Assembly (NCBI RefSeq): GCF_039536205.1
Contig: NZ_BAAAYL010000001.1
Span: 806,001-870,000 of the forward strand
DNA length: 64,000 bases
Source: Streptomyces sannanensis
GTDB lineage: Bacteria > Actinomycetota > Actinomycetes > Streptomycetales > Streptomycetaceae
Direction of reading: 5' to 3'
Part shown: one piece after another, positions 49,957 through 58,146 of the stretch
How the letters are laid out: each line of letters opens with the position of its first letter
How positions within the stretch are numbered: the stretch's first letter is position 1
Translations under genes and position numbers: made by a program
Notes under the pieces: model-generated
Told to the model about the DNA's origin: nothing
Database searches by the model: none
Seen by the model: the letters and a program-made list of their open reading frames with translations, nothing else

Positions 49957-51180
49957 TCAGCGGATCGGGACGCCCGCCAGGGTTCGGGCGATCACCAGGC
50001 GCTGGATCTCGCTCGTGCCCTCGAAGATGGTGTAGATGGCGGCGTCCCGGTGCATGCGCTCAACCGGGTAGTCGCGGGTGAAGCCGTTGCCGCCGAGGAT
50101 CTGGACGGCCTGGGCCGTGACCTTCTGCGCGGTCTCGCTGGCGAACAGTTTCGACATCGAGCCCTCGGCCGCGGTGAACGGCTTGCCCGTCGTCGCCATC
50201 CAGGACGCCCGCCACACCAGCAGACGGGCCGCGTCGATCTGGGTGCGCATGTCGGCGAGTTGGAAGGCGACGCCCTGGTTGTCGATGATCGGGCGGCCGA
50301 ACTGGGTGCGGGTCTTGGCGTATTCGAGGGCGTACTCGTACGCCGCCCGGGCCGTGCCCACCGCCATCGCGCCGACCGCCGGGCGCGAGGCCTCGAAGGT
50401 GGCCATGGCCGCGTTCTTCACGCGCTCGCCGTCGCCGCTCCGTTCGCGGGCGCGGGCGAGGCGCTCGTCCAGCTTGTCCTTGCCGCCGAGCAGGCAGTGT
50501 CCCGGTACACGTACGTTCTCGAGGACGACCTCCGCCGTGTGCGAGGCGCGGATGCCGTGCTTCTTGAACTTCTGGCCCTGGGACAGACCCGGGGTGTTCG
50601 GCGGCACGATGAAGGAGGCGTGGCCCTTGGGGCCCAGCTCCGGGTCGACGACCGCGACGACGACATGGACGTTGGCGATACCGCCGTTGGTCGCCCAGGT
50701 CTTGGTGCCGTCGAGGACCCACTCGTCCTTGGCCTCGTCGTAGACCGCGCGCGTGCGCATCGCGGAGACGTCGGAGCCGGCGTCCGGCTCGGAAGAGCAG
50801 AAGGCGGCGAGCTTCACGTCGTCGACGTCGCCGTACATCTGCGGGATCCAGGTGCCGATCTGCTCCTCGGTGCCGTTGGCGAGGACGCCGACGGCCGCCA
50901 GGCCCGTGCCGACGATGGAGAGCCCGATGCCGGCGTCTCCCCAGAACAGCTCCTCCATCGCCACCGGGACGCCCAGGCCGGTCGGGTCGAAGAACTGCTG
51001 GGCGTAGAAGTCGACGGAGTAGATGCCGACCTTGGCGGCCTCCTTGATGACCGGCCAGGGAGTCTCCTCGCGCTCGTCCCACTCGGCGGCGGCCGGACGG
51101 ATCACGTCCGCGGCGAAGCCGTGGATCCAGTCCCGGATCTGCTTCTGGTCGTCGTTGAGTTCGAACGTGAACTCGGCCAT
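49957..51180 (-). CDS. acyl-CoA dehydrogenase
   Basis: A 407-residue FAD enzyme introducing the alpha-beta double bond in acyl-Co[21 protein letters not shown] and [14 protein letters not shown] are the FAD/substrate strands, [13 protein letters not shown] and [20 protein letters not shown] the C-terminal FAD motifs, and [12 protein letters not shown] places the catalytic Glu at its usual position. Length is normal. It is divergent from a TetR regulator with two palindromic operators in the gap, so it is probably repressed until a substrate acyl-CoA appears. Confidence 0.95.
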   Translation of the reverse strand: MAEFTFELNDDQKQIRDWIHGFAADVIRPAAAEWDEREETPWPVIKEAAKVGIYSVDFYAQQFFDPTGLGVPVAMEELFWGDAGIGLSIVGTGLAAVGVLANGTEEQIGTWIPQMYGDVDDVKLAAFCSSEPDAGSDVSAMRTRAVYDEAKDEWVLDGTKTWATNGGIANVHVVVAVVDPELGPKGHASFIVPPNTPGLSQGQKFKKHGIRASHTAEVVLENVRVPGHCLLGGKDKLDERLARARERSGDGERVKNAAMATFEASRPAVGAMAVGTARAAYEYALEYAKTRTQFGRPIIDNQGVAFQLADMRTQIDAARLLVWRASWMATTGKPFTAAEGSMSKLFASETAQKVTAQAVQILGGNGFTRDYPVERMHRDAAIYTIFEGTSEIQRLVIARTLAGVPIR

Positions 51181-51199
51181 GTCCCCTCCACCTGCCCTG

Positions 51200-51236
51200 T
51201 TACCTGCGGTAATCGCAGTGTGTTACCAGCTGGTAA
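51200..51236. promoter_or_regulatory. two palindromic TetR-type operators
   Basis: TTACCTGCGGTAA (51200-51212) and TTACCAGCTGGTAA (51223-51236), centres about 23 bases apart, between the acyl-CoA dehydrogenase and the TetR gene. Both share TTACC/GGTAA arms. Confidence 0.8.
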
Positions 51237-51330
51237 GCGGTGTCAACCGCCCTGGTCAGGGCAGCGTCGCGAGGAGGCGGGGTGTTACGTTGCGCGTGCG
51301 TCAGGCAATCGCACGGGCGGGGAGAAACGC

Positions 51331-51972
51331 ATGGACACCACCACACAGCAGGCCGAGCAGCAGCAGTCGGCCGCCGAGCGGCGGCGACGAGAGCTCCTCG
51401 AAGCGGCGGACCGGGTGGTGCTTCGCGACGGGCCGAAGGCCTCCATGAACGCCATCGCCGCGGAGGCGGGCATCACAAAGCCGATCCTCTACCGGCACTT
51501 CGGCGACAAGGCGGGGCTCTACCGTGCCCTCGCCGAGCGACACACCAACGCCCTGCTCGGAGCGCTGCGCGCAGCACTCGACGCGCCCGCGGAGCGCCGC
51601 GAACGGGTCGAGGCGACGCTCGACACGTATCTCGCCTCAATCGAGGCGTACCCGCAGGTGTATCGATTCCTCATGCACCCGGCGGAGGACTCCCCGCAGA
51701 ACTTCGACGTGGGCCGGCACTCCGCGCCGCTGCTGCGCCGCATGGGCGAGGATCTGGGCCAGGTGATCGCCGAGCGCGTCGACCTCGGGCCGGACAGCGA
51801 GGCGCTGGCCCGGATGTGGGGGCACGGCATCGTCGGCATGATGCACGCGGCCGGGGACTGGTGGCTGGGCGAGCGGCCGTGCTCGCGTGCGGTGCTGGTG
51901 CGCAGCTTGGCGGACCTGCTGTGGGGTCGCTTGGCTGCCGCCGGCAACCGGGTGGGCGGTCCCGGCTTCTGA
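51331..51972 (+). CDS. TetR family repressor of the acyl-CoA dehydrogenase gene
   Basis: A 213-residue TetR protein. The helix-turn-helix is RRRELLEAADRVVLRDG then ASMNAIAAEAGITKPILYRH with FGDKAGLYRAL. The C-terminal ligand domain is helical (YLASIEAYPQVYRFLM). GGGGAG precedes the ATG. Divergent orientation and the operators at 51200-51236 predict control of itself and the dehydrogenase, with an acyl-CoA or fatty acid as the likely inducer. Confidence 0.93.
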   Translation: MDTTTQQAEQQQSAAERRRRELLEAADRVVLRDGPKASMNAIAAEAGITKPILYRHFGDKAGLYRALAERHTNALLGALRAALDAPAERRERVEATLDTYLASIEAYPQVYRFLMHPAEDSPQNFDVGRHSAPLLRRMGEDLGQVIAERVDLGPDSEALARMWGHGIVGMMHAAGDWWLGERPCSRAVLVRSLADLLWGRLAAAGNRVGGPGF

Positions 51973-52001
51973 CCACGGCCCCCGGGGTGCGGCGCGGCGG
52001 G

Positions 52002-52107
52002 TGCGCCGACCACGCAGCCCGTCCGGCGTTTGAGGACGGACACACCGGCCAACCAAACGGGCGCGCCGACCACCAGCCCCGTCCGGCAAGGGCGGACACA
52101 CCGGTCA
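52002..52107. repeat. tandem imperfect repeat, common Streptomyces intergenic type
   Basis: Two copies (52002-52052 and 52062-52107) share GCGCCGACCAC, CCGTCCGGC and GGACACACCGG. The first contains CCGTCCGGCGTTTGAGGACG, an intergenic motif recurring in Streptomyces genomes and capable of a 6-bp hairpin, so it may act as terminator between convergent genes. Confidence 0.7.
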
Positions 52108-52118
52108 AGACACACCGA

Positions 52119-52667
52119 TCAACCAGACGCGCACCCCCACGGCGCCCTCCGCGCCGCCCGCATCGCGCGGGCCCGGCGCCAGCCGGCCAGCCGGTCCGTG
52201 TAGACCGTGCCGTCGAGGTGGTCGCATTCATGCTGCAGGCACCGCGCGAAGAAGCCCGTGCCCGCCACCCGGACCGGCTCGCCGTCGACCGTGACGCCTT
52301 CGACCACCGCGTGGTCGTAGCGCTCGGTGCCCGCCTCGAGGCCCGGCAGGGACAGGCAGCCCTCCGGGCCGCGCACCACCACGCCGTCCGCCTCGACCAG
52401 GCGCGGGTTCACCACGTGACCCAGGTGGCGGATGTCCTCGTCGTCGGGGCAGTCGTAGACGAAGACCCGCAGTGGCACCCCGACCTGGTTCGCCGCGAGG
52501 CCGACACCGTTCGCCGCGTACATCGTGGCGAACATGTCGTCGACGAGCCGGGCCAGTGAGGGCCCGAAGTCGGTGACGGGTTCGCACAGGCTGTGCAGCA
52601 CCGGTTCGCCGAGCAGTGTCATGGGTCGTACGAGCCCGGAACTGCCGGGAATCGGTCGGTGGCGCAT
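52119..52667 (-). CDS. def: peptide deformylase
   Basis: A 182-residue deformylase that removes formyl from the first Met of new proteins. All three motifs are present: GVGLAANQVG, EGCLSLPG (metal Cys) and QHECDHLDG (metal His pair and catalytic Glu). The C-terminus is Arg/Ala-rich. It starts at the ATG at 52667; an internal ATG 15 codons on is an alternative. Streptomyces usually have several def genes; which copy is essential cannot be told. Confidence 0.96.
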   Translation of the reverse strand: MRHRPIPGSSGLVRPMTLLGEPVLHSLCEPVTDFGPSLARLVDDMFATMYAANGVGLAANQVGVPLRVFVYDCPDDEDIRHLGHVVNPRLVEADGVVVRGPEGCLSLPGLEAGTERYDHAVVEGVTVDGEPVRVAGTGFFARCLQHECDHLDGTVYTDRLAGWRRARAMRAARRAPWGCASG

Positions 52668-52781
52668 GGCCGCAAGCCTACGTTCCCCGTCCCGAGCACC
52701 CGTTCACGGGTGGTGCCGCGGTAAGGGGTTCGGCGTGATCTCGATAGGCTGGGCGGACCGAGGCAAGGAGGATCAAGGACG

Positions 52782-54020
52782 ATGGCAGGCAACGCGGACC
52801 CGCTGTCGCCGCGAGCGAAGCTGGCAGTGACGGCCGGCAAGGCTGCGGCGGCGGTGTCGCGCGCCGCTGGGCGCGGCAGCGGATCGGTGATCGGCGGCCG
52901 GGTGGCGCTGAAGCTCGAGCCCGACTTGCTGGGACAGCTCGCCCAGCATCTGGATGTGGTCCTGGTCTCGGCGACCAATGGCAAGACCACCACGACCCGC
53001 CTGATCGCGGAGGCGCTGCGGGCGAGCGGCCCGGTGGTGTCGAACGCGCTGGGCGCCAACATGCCGGCGGGCATCACGTCGGCGCTGGCGGGTGGCTCGG
53101 ACGCCAAGTACGGCGTGATAGAGGTCGACGAGAAGTACCTGGCCGGGGTCGCGCGCGACACGACGCCGAAGGCGATCGCGCTGCTGAACCTCTCGCGCGA
53201 CCAGCTGGACCGGGCCGCCGAGACACGCATGCTGGCCGAGAAGTGGCGTGAGGGCCTGTCCGGCACGAAGGCGGTCGTCATCGCCAACGCCGACGACCCG
53301 CTGATCGTGTGGGCGGCTTCTTCCTCCCCCACCGTGGTGTGGGTGGCCGCGGGCCAGGAGTGGAAGGACGACGCCTGGTCGTGCCCGGCCTGCGGCGGTG
53401 TGCTGCAGCGTCCCGGCGACGACTGGTTCTGCGGTGAGTGCGGCTTCCGCCGCCCCGCGCCCAGCTGGGTACTGAACGGCGACTATGTGCTGGACCCGCA
53501 CGGTTCGGCCTGGCCGATCCATCTGCAGTTGCCGGGCCGCGCCAACAAGGCGAACGCCGCCACCTCCGCCGCGGTCGCCGCGGTCTTCGGGGTGCCACCG
53601 CAGGTCGCGCTGGAGCGCATGGGCGAGGTACAGGCGGTGGCCGGCCGGTACGACGTGGTGAACTACCAGGGCCGTGAGCTGCGCCTGCTGCTGGCGAAGA
53701 ACCCGGCCGGCTGGCTGGAGACGTTCTCGCTGATCGACGCCCCGCCGGCGCCGGTGATCCTCTCCGTGAACGCACGCGGCGCGGACGGTACGGACACCTC
53801 CTGGCTGTGGGACGTGGACTACGGCCGGCTCGCCGGTCATCCGATCTTCGTGCTCGGTGACCGGAAGCTGGACCTCGCGGTCCGGCTGGAGGTCGCGGGC
53901 GTGGACTTCCAGGTGTGCGAGAGCGTCGACGAGGCGGTCGGGATGGCCCCGGCCGGCCGGATCGAGACGATCGCCAACTACACCGCGTTCCAGGACCTGC
54001 GCCGCGTGGTCGGCAACTAG
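52782..54020 (+). CDS. murT: lipid II isoglutaminyl synthase, Mur ligase subunit
   Basis: A 412-residue Mur-ligase-like ATPase. VLVSATNGKTTTTRLIAEAL is the P-loop, VIEVDEKYLAGVARD the magnesium site, and a four-cysteine zinc ribbon (CPACGG, then CGECGF) is inserted as in MurT. With GatD, encoded 34 bases on, it amidates the alpha-carboxyl of D-Glu in lipid II using ATP and glutamine-derived ammonia, which is needed for cell-wall cross-linking. GGAGG lies before the ATG. Confidence 0.95.
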   Translation: MAGNADPLSPRAKLAVTAGKAAAAVSRAAGRGSGSVIGGRVALKLEPDLLGQLAQHLDVVLVSATNGKTTTTRLIAEALRASGPVVSNALGANMPAGITSALAGGSDAKYGVIEVDEKYLAGVARDTTPKAIALLNLSRDQLDRAAETRMLAEKWREGLSGTKAVVIANADDPLIVWAASSSPTVVWVAAGQEWKDDAWSCPACGGVLQRPGDDWFCGECGFRRPAPSWVLNGDYVLDPHGSAWPIHLQLPGRANKANAATSAAVAAVFGVPPQVALERMGEVQAVAGRYDVVNYQGRELRLLLAKNPAGWLETFSLIDAPPAPVILSVNARGADGTDTSWLWDVDYGRLAGHPIFVLGDRKLDLAVRLEVAGVDFQVCESVDEAVGMAPAGRIETIANYTAFQDLRRVVGN

Positions 54021-54054
54021 GCCGTACGGACACTAGGACATAGGACAACTGAGC

Positions 54055-54783
54055 ATGAGCGAGAGCAGCCTGCGTCTGGTGTGGGTCTACCCGGACCTGC
54101 TGAGCACGTACGGAGACCAGGGCAACGCCCTGGTCGTGGAGCGCCGCGCCCGTCAGCGCGGTCTGGACGTGATGCGCATCGACGTGCGCAGCGACCAGCC
54201 GGTGCCGACCTCCGGCGACATCTATCTGATCGGCGGCGGCGAGGACCGGCCGCAGCGGCTGGCCGCAGAGCGGCTGCGCCGCGACGGCGGTCTGAACCGG
54301 GCGGCGTCCAACGGCGCGATCATCTTCTCGGTCTGCGCCGGGTACCAGATCCTCGGCCACGAGTTCATCAACGACCTCGGCGAGCGCGAGCCGGGCCTGG
54401 GCCTGATCGATGTGATCTCCACGCGCGGTGAGGGCGAGCGGTGCGTCGGCGATGTGCTGGCGGACATCGACGACCGGTTCGGCCTCCCGCCGCTGACCGG
54501 TTTCGAGAACCACCAGGGCGTCACGCACCTCGGCCCGACGGCTCGACCGTTCGCGCGGGTCCGTTTCGGCAACGGCAACGGCACCGGTGACGGCACCGAA
54601 GGCGCGTACAACGACACCGCCTTCGGTACGTACATGCACGGCCCGGTGATGGCCCGTAACCCGCAGATCGCGGACCTGCTGCTGAAGCTGGCCCTCGATG
54701 TGAACGCGCTGCCGCCGCTGGACGACCGCTGGTACGAGGCGCTGCGCGCGGAGCGCATCGCGGCGGCCACGCAGACCGCGTAG
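54055..54783 (+). CDS. gatD: lipid II isoglutaminyl synthase, glutaminase subunit
   Basis: A 242-residue class I (triad) glutamine amidotransferase of the CobB/CobQ-like group. DIYLIGGGEDRPQ, then FSVCAGYQILGHEF with the nucleophile Cys, and a C-terminal TYMHGPVMARNP with the catalytic His. It supplies ammonia to MurT, with which it forms an operon. The start follows AGGACA. A terminator hairpin lies directly behind. Confidence 0.95.
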   Translation: MSESSLRLVWVYPDLLSTYGDQGNALVVERRARQRGLDVMRIDVRSDQPVPTSGDIYLIGGGEDRPQRLAAERLRRDGGLNRAASNGAIIFSVCAGYQILGHEFINDLGEREPGLGLIDVISTRGEGERCVGDVLADIDDRFGLPPLTGFENHQGVTHLGPTARPFARVRFGNGNGTGDGTEGAYNDTAFGTYMHGPVMARNPQIADLLLKLALDVNALPPLDDRWYEALRAERIAAATQTA

Positions 54784-54791
54784 CGGGTGCC

Positions 54792-54819
54792 GCCCGGCGC
54801 CCCGCCGGGGGCGCCGGGC
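54792..54819 (+). terminator. terminator of the murT-gatD operon
   Basis: GCCCGGCGCCCC, GCCG, GGGGCGCCGGGC: perfect 12-bp stem just after the stop, extended outward across a small bulge. Confidence 0.85.
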
Positions 54820-55043
54820 ACCCTGCTCGGACGGCACCGGACACCCCACTCGGACGGCGCCCTGACACAGCGTCTGAGCGCGCTCAGATGAAGCTGCTTC
54901 AGGGCGTCTGAGCAGGGCATATGTGGAAAGCGCCGCATTGCGCCGTCTGGTTCTGCCCCGCCGTTCCGCGCCGGTAGGGTGGCGGGAAACCAGCCGGACG
55001 ACGGGGTCCGGTCGTCGGCCCACGTTGCAAAGGGTTTCGGGCA

Positions 55044-56069
55044 ATGCGCATTGGTGTGCTCACCTCCGGCGGCGACTGCCCCGGCCTGAACGCCGTCATC
55101 CGTTCCGTCGTGCATCGCGCGGTGGTGGACCACGGCGACGAGGTCATCGGCTTCCACGACGGCTGGAAGGGCCTCCTGGAGTGCGACTACCGCAAGCTCG
55201 ACCTGGACTCGGTGGGCGGCATCCTCGCCCTGGGCGGCACGATCCTCGGCTCCTCGAGGGTGCAGCCCGCGCACCTCGTCGACGGTGTGGAGCGGGCCAA
55301 GGGTCATGTCGCCGAGCTCGGCCTCGACGCGGTCATCCCCATCGGCGGTGAGGGCACGCTCAAGGCCGCGAACCTGCTGTCCGAGGCGGGCCTGCCGATC
55401 GTGGGCGTGCCGAAGACCATCGACAACGACATCGCCTCCACCGATGTCACCTTCGGCTTCGACACTGCGGTCGGTGTCGCCACGGAGGCCCTGGACCGGC
55501 TGAAGACCACCGCCGAGTCCCACCAGCGCGTACTGATCGTCGAGGTCATGGGCCGTCACACCGGCTGGATCGCGCTGCACTCCGGCATGGCCGCCGGTGC
55601 GCACGCGATCGTCGTGCCGGAGCGTCCCTTCGACATCGACGAGCTGACCGAGCTGGTCGGCAGGCGCTTCTCGGCGGGCAAGAAGTTCGCGATCGTGGTG
55701 GTCGCGGAGGGCGCCAAGCCGCGTGAGGGCTCCATGAAGTTCGACGAGGGCGGCACCGACATCTACGGCCACGAGCGGTTCGCGGGCGTGGCCAGTCAGC
55801 TCTCCGTCGAGCTGGAGCGGCGGCTCGGCAAGGAGGCCCGCGCGGTGATCCTGGGCCATGTCCAGCGCGGCGGCACCCCGACGGCGTACGACCGCGTTCT
55901 GGCCACCCGTTTCGGCTGGCACGCGGTGGAGGCCGCGCACCGCGGCGAGTTCGGGATGATGACGGCACTGCGCGGCACCGAGATCGCCATGGTGCCGCTG
56001 GCCGAGGCCGTGTCGGCGCTGAAGACCGTGCCGGCCGAGCGGTACGCCGAGGCCGAATGCGTGCTCTGA
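55044..56069 (+). CDS. pfkA: 6-phosphofructokinase
   Basis: A 341-residue PFK: fructose-6-phosphate to fructose-1,6-bisphosphate. MRIGVLTSGGDCPGLNAVIR starts the protein, PIGGEGTLKAANLL is the phosphoryl-donor loop (the GGEGT form of actinobacterial enzymes, against GGDGS), PKTIDNDIASTDVTFGFDTA has the catalytic Asp, and VEVMGRHTGWIAL and LGHVQRGGTPTAYDR bind the sugar. The GGEGT form goes with ATP use in known Streptomyces enzymes, but PPi use should be tested. It stands alone between two terminators. Confidence 0.96.
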   Translation: MRIGVLTSGGDCPGLNAVIRSVVHRAVVDHGDEVIGFHDGWKGLLECDYRKLDLDSVGGILALGGTILGSSRVQPAHLVDGVERAKGHVAELGLDAVIPIGGEGTLKAANLLSEAGLPIVGVPKTIDNDIASTDVTFGFDTAVGVATEALDRLKTTAESHQRVLIVEVMGRHTGWIALHSGMAAGAHAIVVPERPFDIDELTELVGRRFSAGKKFAIVVVAEGAKPREGSMKFDEGGTDIYGHERFAGVASQLSVELERRLGKEARAVILGHVQRGGTPTAYDRVLATRFGWHAVEAAHRGEFGMMTALRGTEIAMVPLAEAVSALKTVPAERYAEAECVL

Positions 56070-56088
56070 TCGCCCCACGCAGGCGGTG

Positions 56089-56124
56089 AACCGCCCCCGG
56101 TCGCATCCGCGACCGGGGGCGGTT
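56089..56124 (+). terminator. terminator of pfkA
   Basis: AACCGCCCCCGGTCGC, loop ATCC, GCGACCGGGGGCGGTT: perfect 16-bp stem followed by CTAGT. Confidence 0.92.
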
Positions 56125-56167
56125 CTAGTCTGGTGCGGATAAACGAGCGCGAATCGGGAGTGAGCGG

Positions 56168-57118
56168 ATGGATCACAGCGGGCACGGTATGACGATGGAT
56201 CTGCCGCCGTTCACGCTGGAGCGTGGGCTGGAGTTCTCCGCGGACCCCTTCTTCCTGATCGGCAGCGTGCTGGGGCTCGCCCTGTACGGCTGGGGTGTGC
56301 TGCGGCTGCGCCGGCGCGGTGACAGCTGGCCGGTCGGCCGGACCGTGAGCTTCGTCATCGGCGTGCTGACCATCGCGCTGGTGATGTGCACCAAGCTGAA
56401 CGACTACGGCATGGTCATGTTCAGCGTGCACATGGTGCAGCACATGGTGATCAGCATGCTGTCCCCCATCCTGTTGCTGCTCGGCGCCCCGATGACGCTG
56501 GCGCTGCGCGCGCTGCCGGTGGCGGGACGTGGCCGCAAGGGGCCGCGTGAGCTGCTGCTGGCCCTGCTGCACAGCCGCTATATGCGGACCATCACGCATC
56601 CGGCGTTCACCATCCCGATGTTCATCGCGAGCCTCTACGCGCTGTACTTCACCCCTCTCTTCGACTTCCTGATGGGGTCCAAGGCCGGGCACATCGGCAT
56701 GATGGTGCACTTCCTCGCGGTCGGCCTGGTCTTCTTCTGGCCGATCATGGGCGTGGACCCGGGGCCGCACCGCCCCGGCTATGTGATGCGGATGCTGGAG
56801 CTCTTCGCGGGCATGCCGTTCCACGCCTTCTTCGGCATCGCGCTGATGATGGCGAGCGAGCCGATGGTGCAGACGTACATCGATCCCCCGTCCTCGCTCG
56901 GCATCGATGCGCTCACCGACCAGCAGGCCGCGGGCGGCATCGCCTGGGCCTTCAGCGAGATCCCCTCCGTGGTGGTGCTGATCGCCCTGGTCTTCCAGTG
57001 GTACGGCTCCGAGCAGCGGCAGGCGCGCCGCAAGGACCGGGCCGCCGACCGGGACGGGGACAAGGAGCTGGAGGCGTACAACGCCTACCTCGCCTCGCTG
57101 GCCGCGCGCGGTCGGTAG
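56168..57118 (+). CDS. cytochrome c oxidase assembly-type membrane protein (CtaG/caa3 family)
   Basis: A 316-residue membrane protein with eight or so helices and many Met/His pairs (MVMFSVHMVQHMVISMLSPI, HIGMMVHFLAVGLVFFWPIM, LFAGMPFHAFFGIALMM). This is the CtaG_Cox2/caa3 family of PF09678, implicated in copper delivery to cytochrome oxidase. The N-terminus MDHSGHGMTM is itself Met/His-rich, suiting copper binding. GGGAGTGAG precedes the ATG. A small membrane protein gene follows. Confidence 0.92.
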   Translation: MDHSGHGMTMDLPPFTLERGLEFSADPFFLIGSVLGLALYGWGVLRLRRRGDSWPVGRTVSFVIGVLTIALVMCTKLNDYGMVMFSVHMVQHMVISMLSPILLLLGAPMTLALRALPVAGRGRKGPRELLLALLHSRYMRTITHPAFTIPMFIASLYALYFTPLFDFLMGSKAGHIGMMVHFLAVGLVFFWPIMGVDPGPHRPGYVMRMLELFAGMPFHAFFGIALMMASEPMVQTYIDPPSSLGIDALTDQQAAGGIAWAFSEIPSVVVLIALVFQWYGSEQRQARRKDRAADRDGDKELEAYNAYLASLAARGR

Positions 57119-57179
57119 CGCCGGAACCTCCCGCGGGGGACGATGGCCTCCATGGTCGCCGCGTGGAGGAGGGTGCGCA

Positions 57180-57338
57180 ATGCCCGGTTCGACGAAGACG
57201 ATGGGTGCGGTGACCGTCGCCGCTCTCGTTCTTGTGACGGGCTACACCGTCGCCCTGGGCAGCAACGGCTGGCTGTGGTTCGGCTGGGTGGTGCTCGGCC
57301 TGATCACCCTGGGCATGATCGTCTCGCGCACCGACTGA
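57180..57338 (+). CDS. small two-helix membrane protein (52 residues)
   Basis: MPGSTKTMGAVTVAALVLVT, then GSNGWLWFGWVVLGLITLGM and a charged end. Two hydrophobic segments, a full GGAGGAGG ribosome site and third-position GC bias support a real gene despite its size. It lies 61 bases after the CtaG-like gene on the same strand, possibly in its operon. Function unknown. Confidence 0.75.
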   Translation: MPGSTKTMGAVTVAALVLVTGYTVALGSNGWLWFGWVVLGLITLGMIVSRTD

Positions 57339-57638
57339 TCAGCGGCCCCGGTGGCCGGCCGGGACACGGACACCGAGAGCGGCGGCCGCCCCTGGTCCGT
57401 CGAGCTGGGCCGGGCGGCATGGCGGCCGAAGACCGGAATCAGCGGGGCCGGGATCGGGCGCGGTCCGATGCTCAGATGGGCGGCCACTTCGTGTAGGCCG
57501 CCCCACCTCGGCACATGCCATATGGAGCTCCGCGGGATCGCCGCCGCTGATTCGAACTCCGGGGACGGGGCAGACGCAGCTCGGAGCGGGCCGTTCCGGC
57601 CCACCCGGAGTCCGGAACTCTGTCGAGGAGGTAAGGCG
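57339..57638. other. intergenic stretch before the SRPBCC gene
   Basis: 300 bases with no credible gene or clear promoter. GCCGGCCGG-like self-complementary pieces occur near 57354, as expected in GC-rich DNA. Confidence 0.5.
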
Positions 57639-58103
57639 ATGAGCAGGGTGCAGGAATCGATCGATGTCGATGTGCCGCTGCACACGGCCTACAACCAATG
57701 GACCCAGTTCGAGGAATTCCCGAAGTTCATGGAGGGCGTCAAGGAGGTCCGCCAGCTCGACGAGCGGCACAACCACTGGAAGACGAAGGTGGCAGGCGTG
57801 GCGCGCGAATTCGACACCGAGATCGTCGACCAGCTGCCGGACGAACGAGTGGCCTGGCGCACGACATCCGGAGACGTCGACCAGAAGGGCGTGGTGACGT
57901 TCCAGCCGTTGGACGAAACGCACACGCGCGTCAGACTCGCCATGGACGTCGAGCCGCACGGCATCGCGGAGAAGACCGCCGACCTGACCGGCATGCTCGA
58001 CCGGCGGGTCAAGGGCGATCTGGGCCGCTTCAAGGACTACATCGAGGAACGCGGACGGGAAACGGGTGGCTGGAGAGGGCGGATCTCGCCGGGAATGACC
58101 TGA
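57639..58103 (+). CDS. SRPBCC family protein (polyketide cyclase/dehydrase-like)
   Basis: A 154-residue helix-grip protein. MSRVQESIDVDVPLHTAYNQ and WTQFEEFPKFMEGVKEVRQL form the first strand and helices, WRTTSGDVDQKGVVTFQPL the central strands, and the long C-terminal helix is LKDYIEERGRETG-like. It lacks a signal peptide. GAGGAGGTAA precedes the ATG. The group binds lipophilic ligands; members with this opening are often stress-induced in Streptomyces. Ligand unknown. Confidence 0.9.
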   Translation: MSRVQESIDVDVPLHTAYNQWTQFEEFPKFMEGVKEVRQLDERHNHWKTKVAGVAREFDTEIVDQLPDERVAWRTTSGDVDQKGVVTFQPLDETHTRVRLAMDVEPHGIAEKTADLTGMLDRRVKGDLGRFKDYIEERGRETGGWRGRISPGMT

Positions 58104-58146
58104 TCCCCGCACCGCTGCCGTGAACGCGCCGTCGGAGACCCCCTGC

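Noticed and set aside
52002..52107. CRISPR-like or regulatory array
   Set aside because: Only two imperfect copies with no spacer regularity. The core is a widespread Streptomyces intergenic motif, so it is listed as a simple repeat.
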